DNA of 47,430 bases from an uncultured Pelagibacteraceae bacterium (lineage in GTDB: Bacteria; Pseudomonadota; Alphaproteobacteria; Pelagibacterales; Pelagibacteraceae). Below, one piece after another: positions 31,586 to 39,899 of this stretch. The position numbers were made by a program, and so were the translations under genes. A model generated the notes under the pieces. The model was not told the origin of the DNA. It ran no database searches and worked only from the letters and a program-made list of their open reading frames with translations. Location: NCBI GenBank assembly GCA_902611405.1, contig CACLZL010000009.1, positions 1 to 47,430 of the forward strand, in the 5' to 3' direction. Numbering within the stretch: the first letter of the stretch is position 1; every line of letters begins with the position of its first letter.

Positions 31586-33310
31586 TTAATCTTTTTCTTC
31601 TTTTTTCTTCAAATCATCTGACAATGATGAAAAAGGAAGATTTTTACCTGATCCTTCGGATCCATATTTTTCAAGCGCTTCTTTTTTTTCTATTTCTTCT
31701 AATAGTTTTATACTTAGAGAAACTTTTCTTTTATTGAGATCGAGTTCTGCAATTGCGCAGTCTAATTTTTCTCCACCCGTCCATCTACTAGGGCGTGCGT
31801 CTGCTGAGTTTATTGCTATAGCTGATTTTTTAATTTGAAAGTCCATCTCACATCCTTCAGGTCTGACCACCAATCCTTTATTATCTGTTGAAACTACCTT
31901 AACAGTAATTGTTTGATTTTTATTTTTATCTTTAAACCATTCGAAAGGATCCGGCTGAGTTTGTCTTAAACCCACTCTAATCTTTTGTTCTGTAGGTTTA
32001 ACTTCTAAAACTTTAACATTAATTTTTTGACCTTTTTTATATTTAGTCAATTCTTCTTCTCCATTATTTAAATAAGTAAGGTCATTACAATGTAAGAACC
32101 CATCAATATCTAAATCTTCAAATTTTACGAATAAAGAATATTCATTTTTATTTACAATTTCTCCTTCAACTATGCTTCCAACTGGATATTTTTTGCTGAA
32201 AGTTTCAAATGGATTTTCCTCTGTTAATCTATGAGAAATAGCTACACGTCTTTTCTCTTTATCAATTTCAGTTATCACACAAGATATTTCATCTCCAACT
32301 TTAAACATTTTTTTAGCTGACACATTTTTTTTTGTCCAGCTTAGCTCACTGGAATGAAGAAGAGTTGTTAGGCCTGGTTCTAATTCACAGAATGCTCCAA
32401 AATCCATTAATTTAACTACTTTTACTTTATAAATTTTATTTAATTCGTAATTTTCAATATGTTCAAATGGATCTGGTGATAATTGTTTCACTGAGCAACC
32501 AACTTGTAATTTTTCTTTATCTACACTAATTACTTTTAAATCATGTTTTTCACCAATATTAAAAACTTCGTCAGGGTGGTTTACTCTAGAATATGAAATT
32601 TCTTGCAAGTGAACCAGTACATCAAGTTCACCATTTACATTAAAAAAACAACCAAAAGTACTATAACCTTTCACCTCAGCACCTTTTATAATATCTCCAA
32701 CTTTATACTTCTCAATTATTTTAGCTTTATCCTCTTTTTTAAAAGAAGAAATTATTTCTCTTCTTGAGACACAAGCATTACCTCTAATCTTATCTAATTT
32801 AATTAAAGCGAATTTTTGAGGTTCATTCATAAGATGACTAATGTCTTTTAATGGTTTGTCACTTATTTGAGAACCTGGTAAAAACATTAATGAACCTGTG
32901 TCTATATGTTCTACTATACATCCACCTTTGCATTTCGATGTTATTTTTCCCATAATTGGTTCATTTTTTTCATATGCTTCAACTAATTTATCCCACCCTT
33001 TTATTTTTTGTGCTTTGCTTGCAGAAACTAACACTTCACCATGTTTATCCTCAATTTTTTCAAGCAATACCGGTATAGTTTCACCAATTTTAATTTTTTC
33101 AGAAAGACCCATGCTCTTTAATTCATTTACATCAAGAACTGGCTCTGATTTTAAACCTTCTACAAAAAGAAAAACAAATTTTTCCGTGATTTTGTTTATT
33201 TTTCCTTCTATGATTTTTCCTTCTTCAATATTAATTTTTGATAATTGGCTATTTAATAATTTTTCGAATTCTTGAGTTTCAGGTTTTGATAAATCTTTAT
33301 AAATTTCCAT
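31586..33310 (-). CDS. rpsA: 30S ribosomal protein bS1
   Basis: Recruits mRNA to the 30S subunit by binding AU-rich leaders, probably important here because many genes show weak Shine-Dalgarno sequences. The 574-residue product has six S1 (OB-fold) repeats, with clear signatures such as GKITSKCKGGCIVE, GAEVKGYSTFGCFFN, VVKLMDFGAFCELEPGL and GEIVNKNEYSLFVKF. It sits 15 nt upstream of ihfB, and its ATG shares a base with the cmk stop. Confidence 0.97.
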   Translation of the reverse strand: MEIYKDLSKPETQEFEKLLNSQLSKINIEEGKIIEGKINKITEKFVFLFVEGLKSEPVLDVNELKSMGLSEKIKIGETIPVLLEKIEDKHGEVLVSASKAQKIKGWDKLVEAYEKNEPIMGKITSKCKGGCIVEHIDTGSLMFLPGSQISDKPLKDISHLMNEPQKFALIKLDKIRGNACVSRREIISSFKKEDKAKIIEKYKVGDIIKGAEVKGYSTFGCFFNVNGELDVLVHLQEISYSRVNHPDEVFNIGEKHDLKVISVDKEKLQVGCSVKQLSPDPFEHIENYELNKIYKVKVVKLMDFGAFCELEPGLTTLLHSSELSWTKKNVSAKKMFKVGDEISCVITEIDKEKRRVAISHRLTEENPFETFSKKYPVGSIVEGEIVNKNEYSLFVKFEDLDIDGFLHCNDLTYLNNGEEELTKYKKGQKINVKVLEVKPTEQKIRVGLRQTQPDPFEWFKDKNKNQTITVKVVSTDNKGLVVRPEGCEMDFQIKKSAIAINSADARPSRWTGGEKLDCAIAELDLNKRKVSLSIKLLEEIEKKEALEKYGSEGSGKNLPFSSLSDDLKKKEEKD

Positions 33311-33966
33311 TAATTGTTAATTCTATTGTCTATTATTTTTTTTATTTTTAAAAAACATGCCCTTTTATTAAGGTTTGTCGTATTAATCAATAGTGAATCT
33401 TTTGTTTTCTTAAGAGGTGAAATTTTTCTACTTTTATCACTTTTGTCACGTTTTTTAATGCTTTTTAACACCTCAGCATAGGTAATATCTTTCTTAAGCT
33501 TTTTAAGTTCATTATATCTTCTTTTTGCACGAATTTTTATGTTTGCAGTAATATAAAATTTAAAATCTGCATCTGGTACAATTTTATAGGTAATGTCTCT
33601 GCCATCTAGGCAAGAACCCATGAATTTCTTTGGAGGATTATATGCAAAATTAAGTTGAAAATTGTGTACTAATTTTCTTATGTTTTTATTTTTAGAAATA
33701 ATTGATGCCTCTGTTCCAACTTCATCTGATACTAAATTTTGATTTGAAAGATTTTTTTCTCTTAAATTTTTAATTTTTGATTTAATAAATTTATAACTAA
33801 ATTTTTTTGGAAATTTTAATTTTAAATATCCAATATACCTATAAATTTTACCTGTATCTAAATATAAAAGATTATAGTGTTTAGATATAGCTTTAGCCAA
33901 AGTTCCTGCGCCTGCAGCAGCTGGAGAGTCTATAGCTATTTTTATAATATCTTTCCTTTTTATCAT
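33310..33966 (-). CDS. cmk: Cytidylate kinase with altered Walker A motif
   Basis: Phosphorylates CMP and dCMP. The 218-residue product is collinear with Cmk proteins, including LDTGKIYR (CMP-binding, usually LDTGAxYR), SCLDGRDITYKIVPDADFK and the lid region RAKRRYNEL...KRDKSDKSR. The P-loop reads IDSPAAAGAGT, where families have IDGPAxSGKGT, so the Walker A lysine is Ala20 (codon GCA, read on the minus strand near 33908). Length and downstream motifs argue against a pseudogene. Order aroA-cmk-rpsA is conserved in alphaproteobacteria. Confidence 0.92.
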   Translation of the reverse strand: MIKRKDIIKIAIDSPAAAGAGTLAKAISKHYNLLYLDTGKIYRYIGYLKLKFPKKFSYKFIKSKIKNLREKNLSNQNLVSDEVGTEASIISKNKNIRKLVHNFQLNFAYNPPKKFMGSCLDGRDITYKIVPDADFKFYITANIKIRAKRRYNELKKLKKDITYAEVLKSIKKRDKSDKSRKISPLKKTKDSLLINTTNLNKRACFLKIKKIIDNRINN

Positions 33967-35285
33967 TATCTTTTTAAGTCATAAATAATTTTAAAAAAAT
34001 CTGGAAATGAAGTGTTTATCGAATCTTTATCATGAATTTTCCAATGACCACCAAATGATAATGCAGCAACAACACTTGTCATAAATACTCTATGGTCTTT
34101 TAAATAATTTTTGATTATAATTTTTTTATTAATATTTAAATTTGGATTTCCAAATATTCTGATAGAATTTTTGGTTTTGATAGTTTTAACTCCCATCATA
34201 TTTAAAATTTTTTTACCCCATTTTAGTCTGGGACTTTCCTTTTGATCCAACTCTTCTAAATTCTTAAAGTATGAAATACCTCTTGCTTTTGCAGCAACTA
34301 GAAAAATAACTAAAAATTCATCTATAGCCTCACTATTTAAATTAGACGGACAATTTATTGCTTTTAAAGTTTTTGGACTTTTAATTTTTATATCTGCAGT
34401 TTTTTCACCTTTATAAATTTTTTTATTTTTAAAGGAAATTTTAACGCCCATTTTTTTTAAAATTTTAATTATACCTATTCTGGATGGATTAATATTTACA
34501 TTTTTAATTATTAATTCAGAATTATCAGTAAGAACCGTAAGAACAATAAAAAATGCACTAGAACTTATATCTGTAGGAATGTTATAATTAAGAGGTTTGA
34601 TTTTTTTAATTTTATTAATTTTTATTTCATCGTAATTTTTTCTCTTTTTAACATAAACTGGTAGTCCTAAGTGTTTACACAAAAGCTCTGTATGATTTCT
34701 TGACTTTTTTGCTTTAATTATGGTTGTCCCATTTGTTCTCATTCCTGCAAGCATTACAGAACTCTTGCATTGAGCAGATCCTCTATTTTCTATATAATTT
34801 ATGGGCCTAAGGTTTGAAGATCCAATAACTTTAAGAGGTAAATTTTTATCATTTTTTAATTTAAATTTAGCTCCGAATTTACTTAAAGGATCTGCAATTC
34901 TTTTAAAATCTCTTTTTGATAAACTTTTGTCACCAATTAATTTTATTGGATGCGTTGTATTAATTAAAAAGCCCAAAATAAGTCTTCCCAGTGTACCTGA
35001 ATTTCTTGCATCAATTTTAATATTTTTTTTGTAATTATATCCATCAACTCCATTTCCATAGATTATACAATTATTTTTATTTACCTTAACTTTGATACCC
35101 AATTTTTTAATTGCATTTAGTGCAGCCAACACATCCCCAGACATAAGGAGATTTTTAGCTTTTGAAATTCCACTGGAAAGAGATGAAAAAAGAACCCACC
35201 TAATACTAATACTTTTATCTCCACTCACGTTTATAATTCTATTAAATTCTTTGATTTTTTTATTTATTACTATCGCGTTTGACAT
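33966..35285 (-). CDS. aroA: 3-phosphoshikimate 1-carboxyvinyltransferase (EPSP synthase)
   Basis: Sixth step of the shikimate pathway, and target of glyphosate. The 439-residue product has the substrate lysine and serine in SGDKSISIRW (residues 20-29), DARNSGTLGRL in place of NSGTTxRL (PEP site), and GSAQCKSSVMLAG (about residues 170-182). The DQKESPRLKW motif near residue 340 and DHRVFMTS near the C-terminus are typical. It begins 6 nt after lptB and overlaps cmk by one base. aroB and aroK lie at the left edge of the window. Confidence 0.95.
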   Translation of the reverse strand: MSNAIVINKKIKEFNRIINVSGDKSISIRWVLFSSLSSGISKAKNLLMSGDVLAALNAIKKLGIKVKVNKNNCIIYGNGVDGYNYKKNIKIDARNSGTLGRLILGFLINTTHPIKLIGDKSLSKRDFKRIADPLSKFGAKFKLKNDKNLPLKVIGSSNLRPINYIENRGSAQCKSSVMLAGMRTNGTTIIKAKKSRNHTELLCKHLGLPVYVKKRKNYDEIKINKIKKIKPLNYNIPTDISSSAFFIVLTVLTDNSELIIKNVNINPSRIGIIKILKKMGVKISFKNKKIYKGEKTADIKIKSPKTLKAINCPSNLNSEAIDEFLVIFLVAAKARGISYFKNLEELDQKESPRLKWGKKILNMMGVKTIKTKNSIRIFGNPNLNINKKIIIKNYLKDHRVFMTSVVAALSFGGHWKIHDKDSINTSFPDFFKIIYDLKR

Positions 35286-35291
35286 GCTAAA

Positions 35292-36068
35292 TTAATTGAA
35301 CTTAAAATTATCACCAAAATAAGCATTTTTAGCATTAATATTTTTTACTAAATTTGAAGGTGTATCTTCAGCAATTATTTTTCCATTACTTAAAATCATA
35401 GCTACATCTACACATGCAAGCAGATCTCTAGCCTGATGATCACATATACATATTGTAATTTTATTTTCGTTTTGTAGATTAACAATAATTTCTTGTAGCA
35501 TTTTTATTGTTAATACGTCTAAAGCTGCAAAACATTCATCTAGCAGCAAAACTTTTGGCTCACTTAAAAGAGATAAAGCAATAACTAATTTTTTCTTTTG
35601 ACCTCCGGATAAAAACTTCGCTTTAATATTTTTTAAATTATCTAGTTCGAATTTAGAAATTAAGTAATCTATTCTTTCATTTCTATAATTTTTATTTTCA
35701 ATAACAATTTCGCTGATTGCTTTTAAATTATCGTGAAGTGTAAGGTCATTGAAAAAACCACCATATTGTGGAACATAACCAATTTTAAATTTTTTTGTTC
35801 TAAGATAAATTGGATATTGGGTTGCATCTTCACCAGCTATTTTAATTTTTCCGCTTCTAGGATTTATTAAACCAGTAATTAGATTAAAAATAGTTGATTT
35901 CCCCACTCCGTTTGGTCCTAACATGCCAAATATTTGGCCTTCATTAATTTTAAAATTAATATTTTCTAAAATTAATCTATTTCCATATGCGAGAGAAATA
36001 TTTTCGAATTCGATTATAGAGTTAATTGTTTTAAAAGATTTAATTCTAAACTTTTTAATTATTGCCAT
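35292..36068 (-). CDS. lptB: LPS export ABC transporter ATP-binding protein
   Basis: ATPase driving lipopolysaccharide transport from the inner membrane, working with LptF/LptG and handing LPS to LptC. The 258-residue protein has Walker A GPNGVGKST (about residues 52-60), the Q-loop YVPQYGGFFNDLTL, the LSGGQKKKLVIALSL signature (about 157-171), Walker B VLLLDECFAALDVL, and the switch-region histidine CICDHQ. It has an N-terminal extension of about 20 basic residues compared with a minimal LptB. One nucleotide separates it from lptC; lptA and rpoN, usual neighbours, are absent. Confidence 0.93.
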   Translation of the reverse strand: MAIIKKFRIKSFKTINSIIEFENISLAYGNRLILENINFKINEGQIFGMLGPNGVGKSTIFNLITGLINPRSGKIKIAGEDATQYPIYLRTKKFKIGYVPQYGGFFNDLTLHDNLKAISEIVIENKNYRNERIDYLISKFELDNLKNIKAKFLSGGQKKKLVIALSLLSEPKVLLLDECFAALDVLTIKMLQEIIVNLQNENKITICICDHQARDLLACVDVAMILSNGKIIAEDTPSNLVKNINAKNAYFGDNFKFN

Positions 36069-36069
36069 A

Positions 36070-36648
36070 TTAATTTTTACTTTTAATATTTACTTTTTTA
36101 CTGTTTTCATACATAAATATTTTTGTATCTTTTGTTTCCAAATTCATTTCAATCACATCTGCTCTTAAAATATTCTCAAGGTTAGTATAAACTACTTTTT
36201 TTGATATTATCATTTGATTTTTTTCTAACGAAAAGTCTAAATACTCACCTGTTATTTTGTTTTCTAAATAATCAATTATTACATTTTTTGAAAAAATAGT
36301 ATCATAATTTTCTGTATTATATTTTCCAAAATTCGAGTTAATATTAATTATATTTGAGTCTTTTAATTTAATGAGTGCTTCTACATTAGTTAAATAAATA
36401 TAATTTGGATTAGAGTAATCTATTTCCCCTTGGTCAGCTTTAATTATATATTCATTTCCTTTACCATCTTTTGTAGAATAAAAAACATTTTCAATAATGT
36501 TTGAACTATAAATTATTTCCTCAGATTTTTGACTAACATTTTCATTATTAGAAATATTTTTTTCTGTAGTTTTTAAATATATAATTATAAAAAGAATTAA
36601 AATTGAACATAAAATAAAAAAAAAAATACCAAGTTTACTCTTGCTCAT
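36070..36648 (-). CDS. lptC: LPS export protein LptC
   Basis: Single-pass inner-membrane protein of the Lpt bridge. The 192-residue product begins with a transmembrane anchor (about residues 7-26, IFFFILCSILILFIIIYL) and continues as a beta-jellyroll-like periplasmic domain with FYSTKDGKGNEYIIKADQG, comparable to the Y-x-G-x-D segment of LptC. The tail EMNLETKDTKIFMYENSKKV resembles the end of LptA/LptC repeats. It directly abuts kdsD and lptB. Weak family conservation makes this partly a context call. Confidence 0.82.
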   Translation of the reverse strand: MSKSKLGIFFFILCSILILFIIIYLKTTEKNISNNENVSQKSEEIIYSSNIIENVFYSTKDGKGNEYIIKADQGEIDYSNPNYIYLTNVEALIKLKDSNIININSNFGKYNTENYDTIFSKNVIIDYLENKITGEYLDFSLEKNQMIISKKVVYTNLENILRADVIEMNLETKDTKIFMYENSKKVNIKSKN

Positions 36649-37617
36649 CTAAGATATATTTGATTGTAATATTGTATGAATATGAACAACACCTATTGTA
36701 ATTAAAGGTTTCTTTTTATTGTTAACAATCAAAGATGTAATTTTTTTTGAATTCATTTTGTTTAAAGCTTTAGCAGCTAATTCATTTTTATCTATAGATA
36801 CTGGTTTTTTTGTCATAATTTTTTTTACTGGAAGTGATTTGAAGTTAAAATTTTTTTCAGTATAACGTCTTATTTGTCCATCTGTAATAATCCCTGTTGT
36901 ATTTTTATTTTTTCCTCTAATCACTAATATACCTAATTTTTTTTTGGTTAAAATTTTTAAAGCTTTTTTTACTTCCATGTTTTCATTTACAAAAGGAATT
37001 TTGTTCCCCGTTATCATTATGTCTTCAACTGTTTTTAGTTGTGCACCTAAACTTCCAGCAGGATGTAATTTTTTAAAATCCATTTTGCTAAATTTTTTAA
37101 GTTTCATAGCTGAAATTGCCAAAGCATCTCCTAGAGCAAGCTGTGCAGTTGTGCTAGATGTAGGAATAATACCTTCAGCCTCAATAACTTGAGGAATTAA
37201 AAGTTTAATATCTGCAGCCTTATATAAAATTGAGTCTTTTTTACAGACAATTCCTATCAATAATATTTTATTTCTTTTTGAATATTGAATAATATTTTTT
37301 AATTCTTCAGTTTTACCAGAGTAACTAATTAGTATTAAAATATCTTTTTTAGCAATCATTCCAAGGTCACCATGGGATGCTTCACTTGCTGCAAGACTAA
37401 ACGATGGAGTGCCAACTGAAGCAAGAGTGGCTGCAATTTTTGAGGCTATGAGACCACTTTTGCCAACGCCACATAATATTACTTTTGACTGACAACTTGC
37501 AATATGGTGAACAGCTTTATTAAATGAATTATTAATATTTTTTTTTAATTTTTGTAATGCTTTTATCTCTAGGTTAATTACATCTTTAGCTAAAGGTACA
37601 AATTTTTTACTATTCAT
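36649..37617 (-). CDS. kdsD: Arabinose-5-phosphate isomerase
   Basis: Converts ribulose 5-phosphate to arabinose 5-phosphate, the first step to KDO of lipopolysaccharide. The 322-residue product is of the KpsF/GutQ type: an N-terminal SIS domain (VILCGVGKSGLIASKIAATLASVGTPS around residues 45-70; SEASHGDLG; ISYSGKTEEL) and two C-terminal CBS domains. It starts at ATG 37617, which shares a base with the rnd stop; the four codons upstream in the frame are rejected. kdsB, further along the same pathway, is at 42636. Confidence 0.95.
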   Translation of the reverse strand: MNSKKFVPLAKDVINLEIKALQKLKKNINNSFNKAVHHIASCQSKVILCGVGKSGLIASKIAATLASVGTPSFSLAASEASHGDLGMIAKKDILILISYSGKTEELKNIIQYSKRNKILLIGIVCKKDSILYKAADIKLLIPQVIEAEGIIPTSSTTAQLALGDALAISAMKLKKFSKMDFKKLHPAGSLGAQLKTVEDIMITGNKIPFVNENMEVKKALKILTKKKLGILVIRGKNKNTTGIITDGQIRRYTEKNFNFKSLPVKKIMTKKPVSIDKNELAAKALNKMNSKKITSLIVNNKKKPLITIGVVHIHTILQSNIS

Positions 37618-38228
37618 TAGTGAGACCAAATATCATCTTTAAACAAAGCTAAATCAAGATCAACTCTTGTTTTTAAAAATTTTAAACAATCCTGATAAAG
37701 GTTTATTCTATTCTCTCTTTTGAGTATTTTGTTTAGTTCTTCATGAATTCTATGAAGATATATAACATCGTTTGCACAGTATTTTAATTGAGCAGGTGTA
37801 AGATCTCCTCCAAAATCTGAGTTTTGGAATTGTTTACTTATATCAATATTTATGAATTCTTTAATAAGAGTCTTCAATGAGTGATTGTCAGAATATGATC
37901 TAGCAAGTTTTGATGCTATTTTTGTATCCAAAATATTATTGGTATCAGTTTTCAAGTAGTGTTTTATGTGAGCCATGTCAGCTCTACCAAAGTGAAAAAT
38001 CTTTGTTATTGAGCTGTCTTTAAGTAAATTTACAAGATTAGGTGAATTGTAGTTATCTCTATCAAATTGAACTATGTGGGCATCAGAATTTCCTGTTGAA
38101 ATTTGGATTAAACATAAAGGATCGCGTCTAACATTAAGACCCATGAATTCTCCATCTACAGCTATTATATTGCCTAATTTCAAATCATCTGGTAGATCAT
38201 TTTTGTGTAATTGAATATTATTACTCAT
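37617..38228 (-). CDS. rnd: Ribonuclease D
   Basis: 3'-5' exoribonuclease of the DEDDy family, involved in tRNA 3' processing. The 203-residue product consists only of the nuclease domain: VDGEFMGLN (Exo I, about residues 24-32), IFHFGRADMAHIKHYL (Exo II), and YCANDVIYLHRI (Exo III tyrosine and aspartate). It has no HRDC domain, typical for the short alphaproteobacterial form. It heads the 14-gene minus-strand run, and its start lies only 16 bp from that of the divergent next gene. Confidence 0.93.
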   Translation of the reverse strand: MSNNIQLHKNDLPDDLKLGNIIAVDGEFMGLNVRRDPLCLIQISTGNSDAHIVQFDRDNYNSPNLVNLLKDSSITKIFHFGRADMAHIKHYLKTDTNNILDTKIASKLARSYSDNHSLKTLIKEFINIDISKQFQNSDFGGDLTPAQLKYCANDVIYLHRIHEELNKILKRENRINLYQDCLKFLKTRVDLDLALFKDDIWSH

Positions 38229-38244
38229 TTTTAAACATATATAT

Positions 38245-39231
38245 ATGAAAGCAAAAAATTGTCTAATTTTTGGTGGAAGCGGCCAAATTGGTAAAAACCT
38301 AATACGTAAATTAACAAAAAATAACTATAGAGTAACTGTTGTAACAAGAAATATTCATCAAAAAAGTTACATTATTAAGACCCAAGCAAATGCTGGCTAT
38401 ATTGATATAGTGGAAGCAAATATATATGAAGAAAAGAAAATAAGAGAATTGTTTAAAAAATCTGACATTTGTATAAATTTAATTGGTATATTATTTGAAC
38501 AAAAAAAAGGTAATACGTTTAATAATATTCACACTGTCTTTCCAGGACTTTTAGCAAAACTTTGTAAAGAATATAATTTAAAGCATTTTATTCATTTATC
38601 TGCGCTTGGCATTAATGATGCCATTGACTCAGATTATGCAAAAAGTAAACTTGAGGGAGAAAAACAAATCTCAAAAAATTTTCCACTAGCTACAATTTTA
38701 AGACCATCACTTGTTTTTTCCCAAGATGACCAGCTAACTACTACTTTTTTAACTTTATTAAACAGACTTCCATTCTTTCCACTTTATTATAATGGAAGAA
38801 CAAAGTTTGCTCCAATTCATTGCTCTGATTTAACTGATACAATTCATCATATTATTTCAAATAATATTTATTCAAAAATTATTGAGTGTATAGGACCAGA
38901 AATAATTTCTTTTAAGGAATTGTTACAAAGATTGTTACAACTTATAAATAAAAGAAGAATTTTAGTGCCTTTTCCTTTACCTATAGCTGAATTATCTGCA
39001 AAATTTTTTGAGATGTTCCCTAAACCAATAATCACTAGGGATCAGCTAAGACTTTTAAAGTATGACAACATTTCATCTGGAAAATATAAAACTAATTCAG
39101 ATATAGGAATGCCTAGTAAAAGATATTTTAACGATGAAGTTAAAAAATATTGTTACATGTGGAGAGAAGGTGGGCAATTTTCAACAGAAAAATATAATTC
39201 AAATATTGATAAAGAAAAAAAGATTAGCTAA
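38245..39231 (+). CDS. NDUFA9-like NAD(P)-binding protein
   Basis: A 328-residue short-chain-dehydrogenase-fold protein with the Rossmann glycine motif LIFGGSGQIGKNLIRKL at the N-terminus, a FIHLSALGIN segment, and the YAKSKLEGEK that replaces YxxxK (about residue 131). LRPSLVFSQDDQLT and the rest match the complex I 39-kDa subunit (NDUFA9) family, common in alphaproteobacteria as a complex I assembly or accessory protein. A role is inferred from homology. The start is fixed by the nearby glycine motif. The 3' end meets gcrA with one base between. Confidence 0.83.
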   Translation: MKAKNCLIFGGSGQIGKNLIRKLTKNNYRVTVVTRNIHQKSYIIKTQANAGYIDIVEANIYEEKKIRELFKKSDICINLIGILFEQKKGNTFNNIHTVFPGLLAKLCKEYNLKHFIHLSALGINDAIDSDYAKSKLEGEKQISKNFPLATILRPSLVFSQDDQLTTTFLTLLNRLPFFPLYYNGRTKFAPIHCSDLTDTIHHIISNNIYSKIIECIGPEIISFKELLQRLLQLINKRRILVPFPLPIAELSAKFFEMFPKPIITRDQLRLLKYDNISSGKYKTNSDIGMPSKRYFNDEVKKYCYMWREGGQFSTEKYNSNIDKEKKIS

Positions 39232-39232
39232 G

Positions 39233-39730
39233 TTAAGCTGATTGTATTTTTTTTTCTATAAATTCTGGAACCCCATCTTTATCTGCGACTTCTTCTTTTT
39301 TACCCTTAGGTTGATACGCAAACAAAAGGTGTAGTTTACAGTATGAAAAATCTTTTAACGAAGATCTTCCACAGAAATAAAATGATTTTTCATCCGGATG
39401 TCCAATTGGCCACTTACAAGAATTTTCATCAAGTTCCTCTAATTGTTTAGGATTTTCTGGTTCAAAATCTTTATCAATTATTAACGATTTAAATTTACTT
39501 TTACGCCCTCTTTTAACAGTTTGAATATTTTTTTCATTTGTTGAGTTATCAAAATTTTTACTTGAAGTAGCTGTTCTGGTTTTTATTTTTGCAGATAAGT
39601 TCAATCTATGGGCCTTGCCTATAACCGCATTTCGACTTATTCCTCCAATTATTTCAGCAATTTGACTTGCAGTACTACCTTTTCCCCAAAGTTCTTTTAA
39701 TTTAGCAACTTTTTCTTCTGTCCAACTCAT
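39233..39730 (-). CDS. gcrA: Cell cycle regulator GcrA
   Basis: Alphaproteobacterial sigma70-associated regulator of cell-cycle genes, known in Caulobacter to act at promoters with methylated GANTC sites. The 165-residue product has the N-terminal DNA-binding MSWTEEKVAKLKELWGKG then ASQIAEIIGGISRNAVIGKA (residues 1-38), a basic linker, and a C-terminal CKWPIGHP...FCGRS...YCKLH cysteine-rich sigma-binding domain. It has its own upstream region (39731-39899) with a strong inverted repeat. No GANTC site is visible immediately upstream. Confidence 0.95.
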   Translation of the reverse strand: MSWTEEKVAKLKELWGKGSTASQIAEIIGGISRNAVIGKAHRLNLSAKIKTRTATSSKNFDNSTNEKNIQTVKRGRKSKFKSLIIDKDFEPENPKQLEELDENSCKWPIGHPDEKSFYFCGRSSLKDFSYCKLHLLFAYQPKGKKEEVADKDGVPEFIEKKIQSA

Positions 39731-39742
39731 AATCTATATCTT

Positions 39743-39772
39743 GTATATTGTTTATATGAAACAACAATATAC
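39743..39772. promoter_or_regulatory. Perfect inverted repeat upstream of gcrA
   Basis: GTATATTGTT (39743-39752) and its exact reverse complement AACAATATAC (39763-39772) are separated by 10 nt (tatatgaaac). The repeat lies 12 nt upstream of the gcrA ATG and 127 nt upstream of argD. As DNA it has the form of a dimeric repressor operator; as gcrA leader RNA it could form a hairpin next to the start codon. Which, if either, is true cannot be decided from sequence. Confidence 0.6.
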
Positions 39773-39899
39773 TGTTATAAAAATAAATTAAACAATCAAA
39801 AAATAAGAGTTATCAACATTAATTGACAAATTAAATATATATATGTTTTCAATCCTTACTTGTATTAAAAATTAAACTTTATAAAAACAAAATGAAATT

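Noticed and set aside
32898..33275. 125-codon plus-strand ORF inside rpsA
   Set aside because: Antisense shadow of the S1 repeats; composition is what the complement of AT-rich coding DNA gives.
39823..39828. Consensus -35 TTGACA as argD promoter
   Set aside because: No acceptable -10 box lies 16-18 nt downstream, so I did not call a promoter, although the hexamer is exact.
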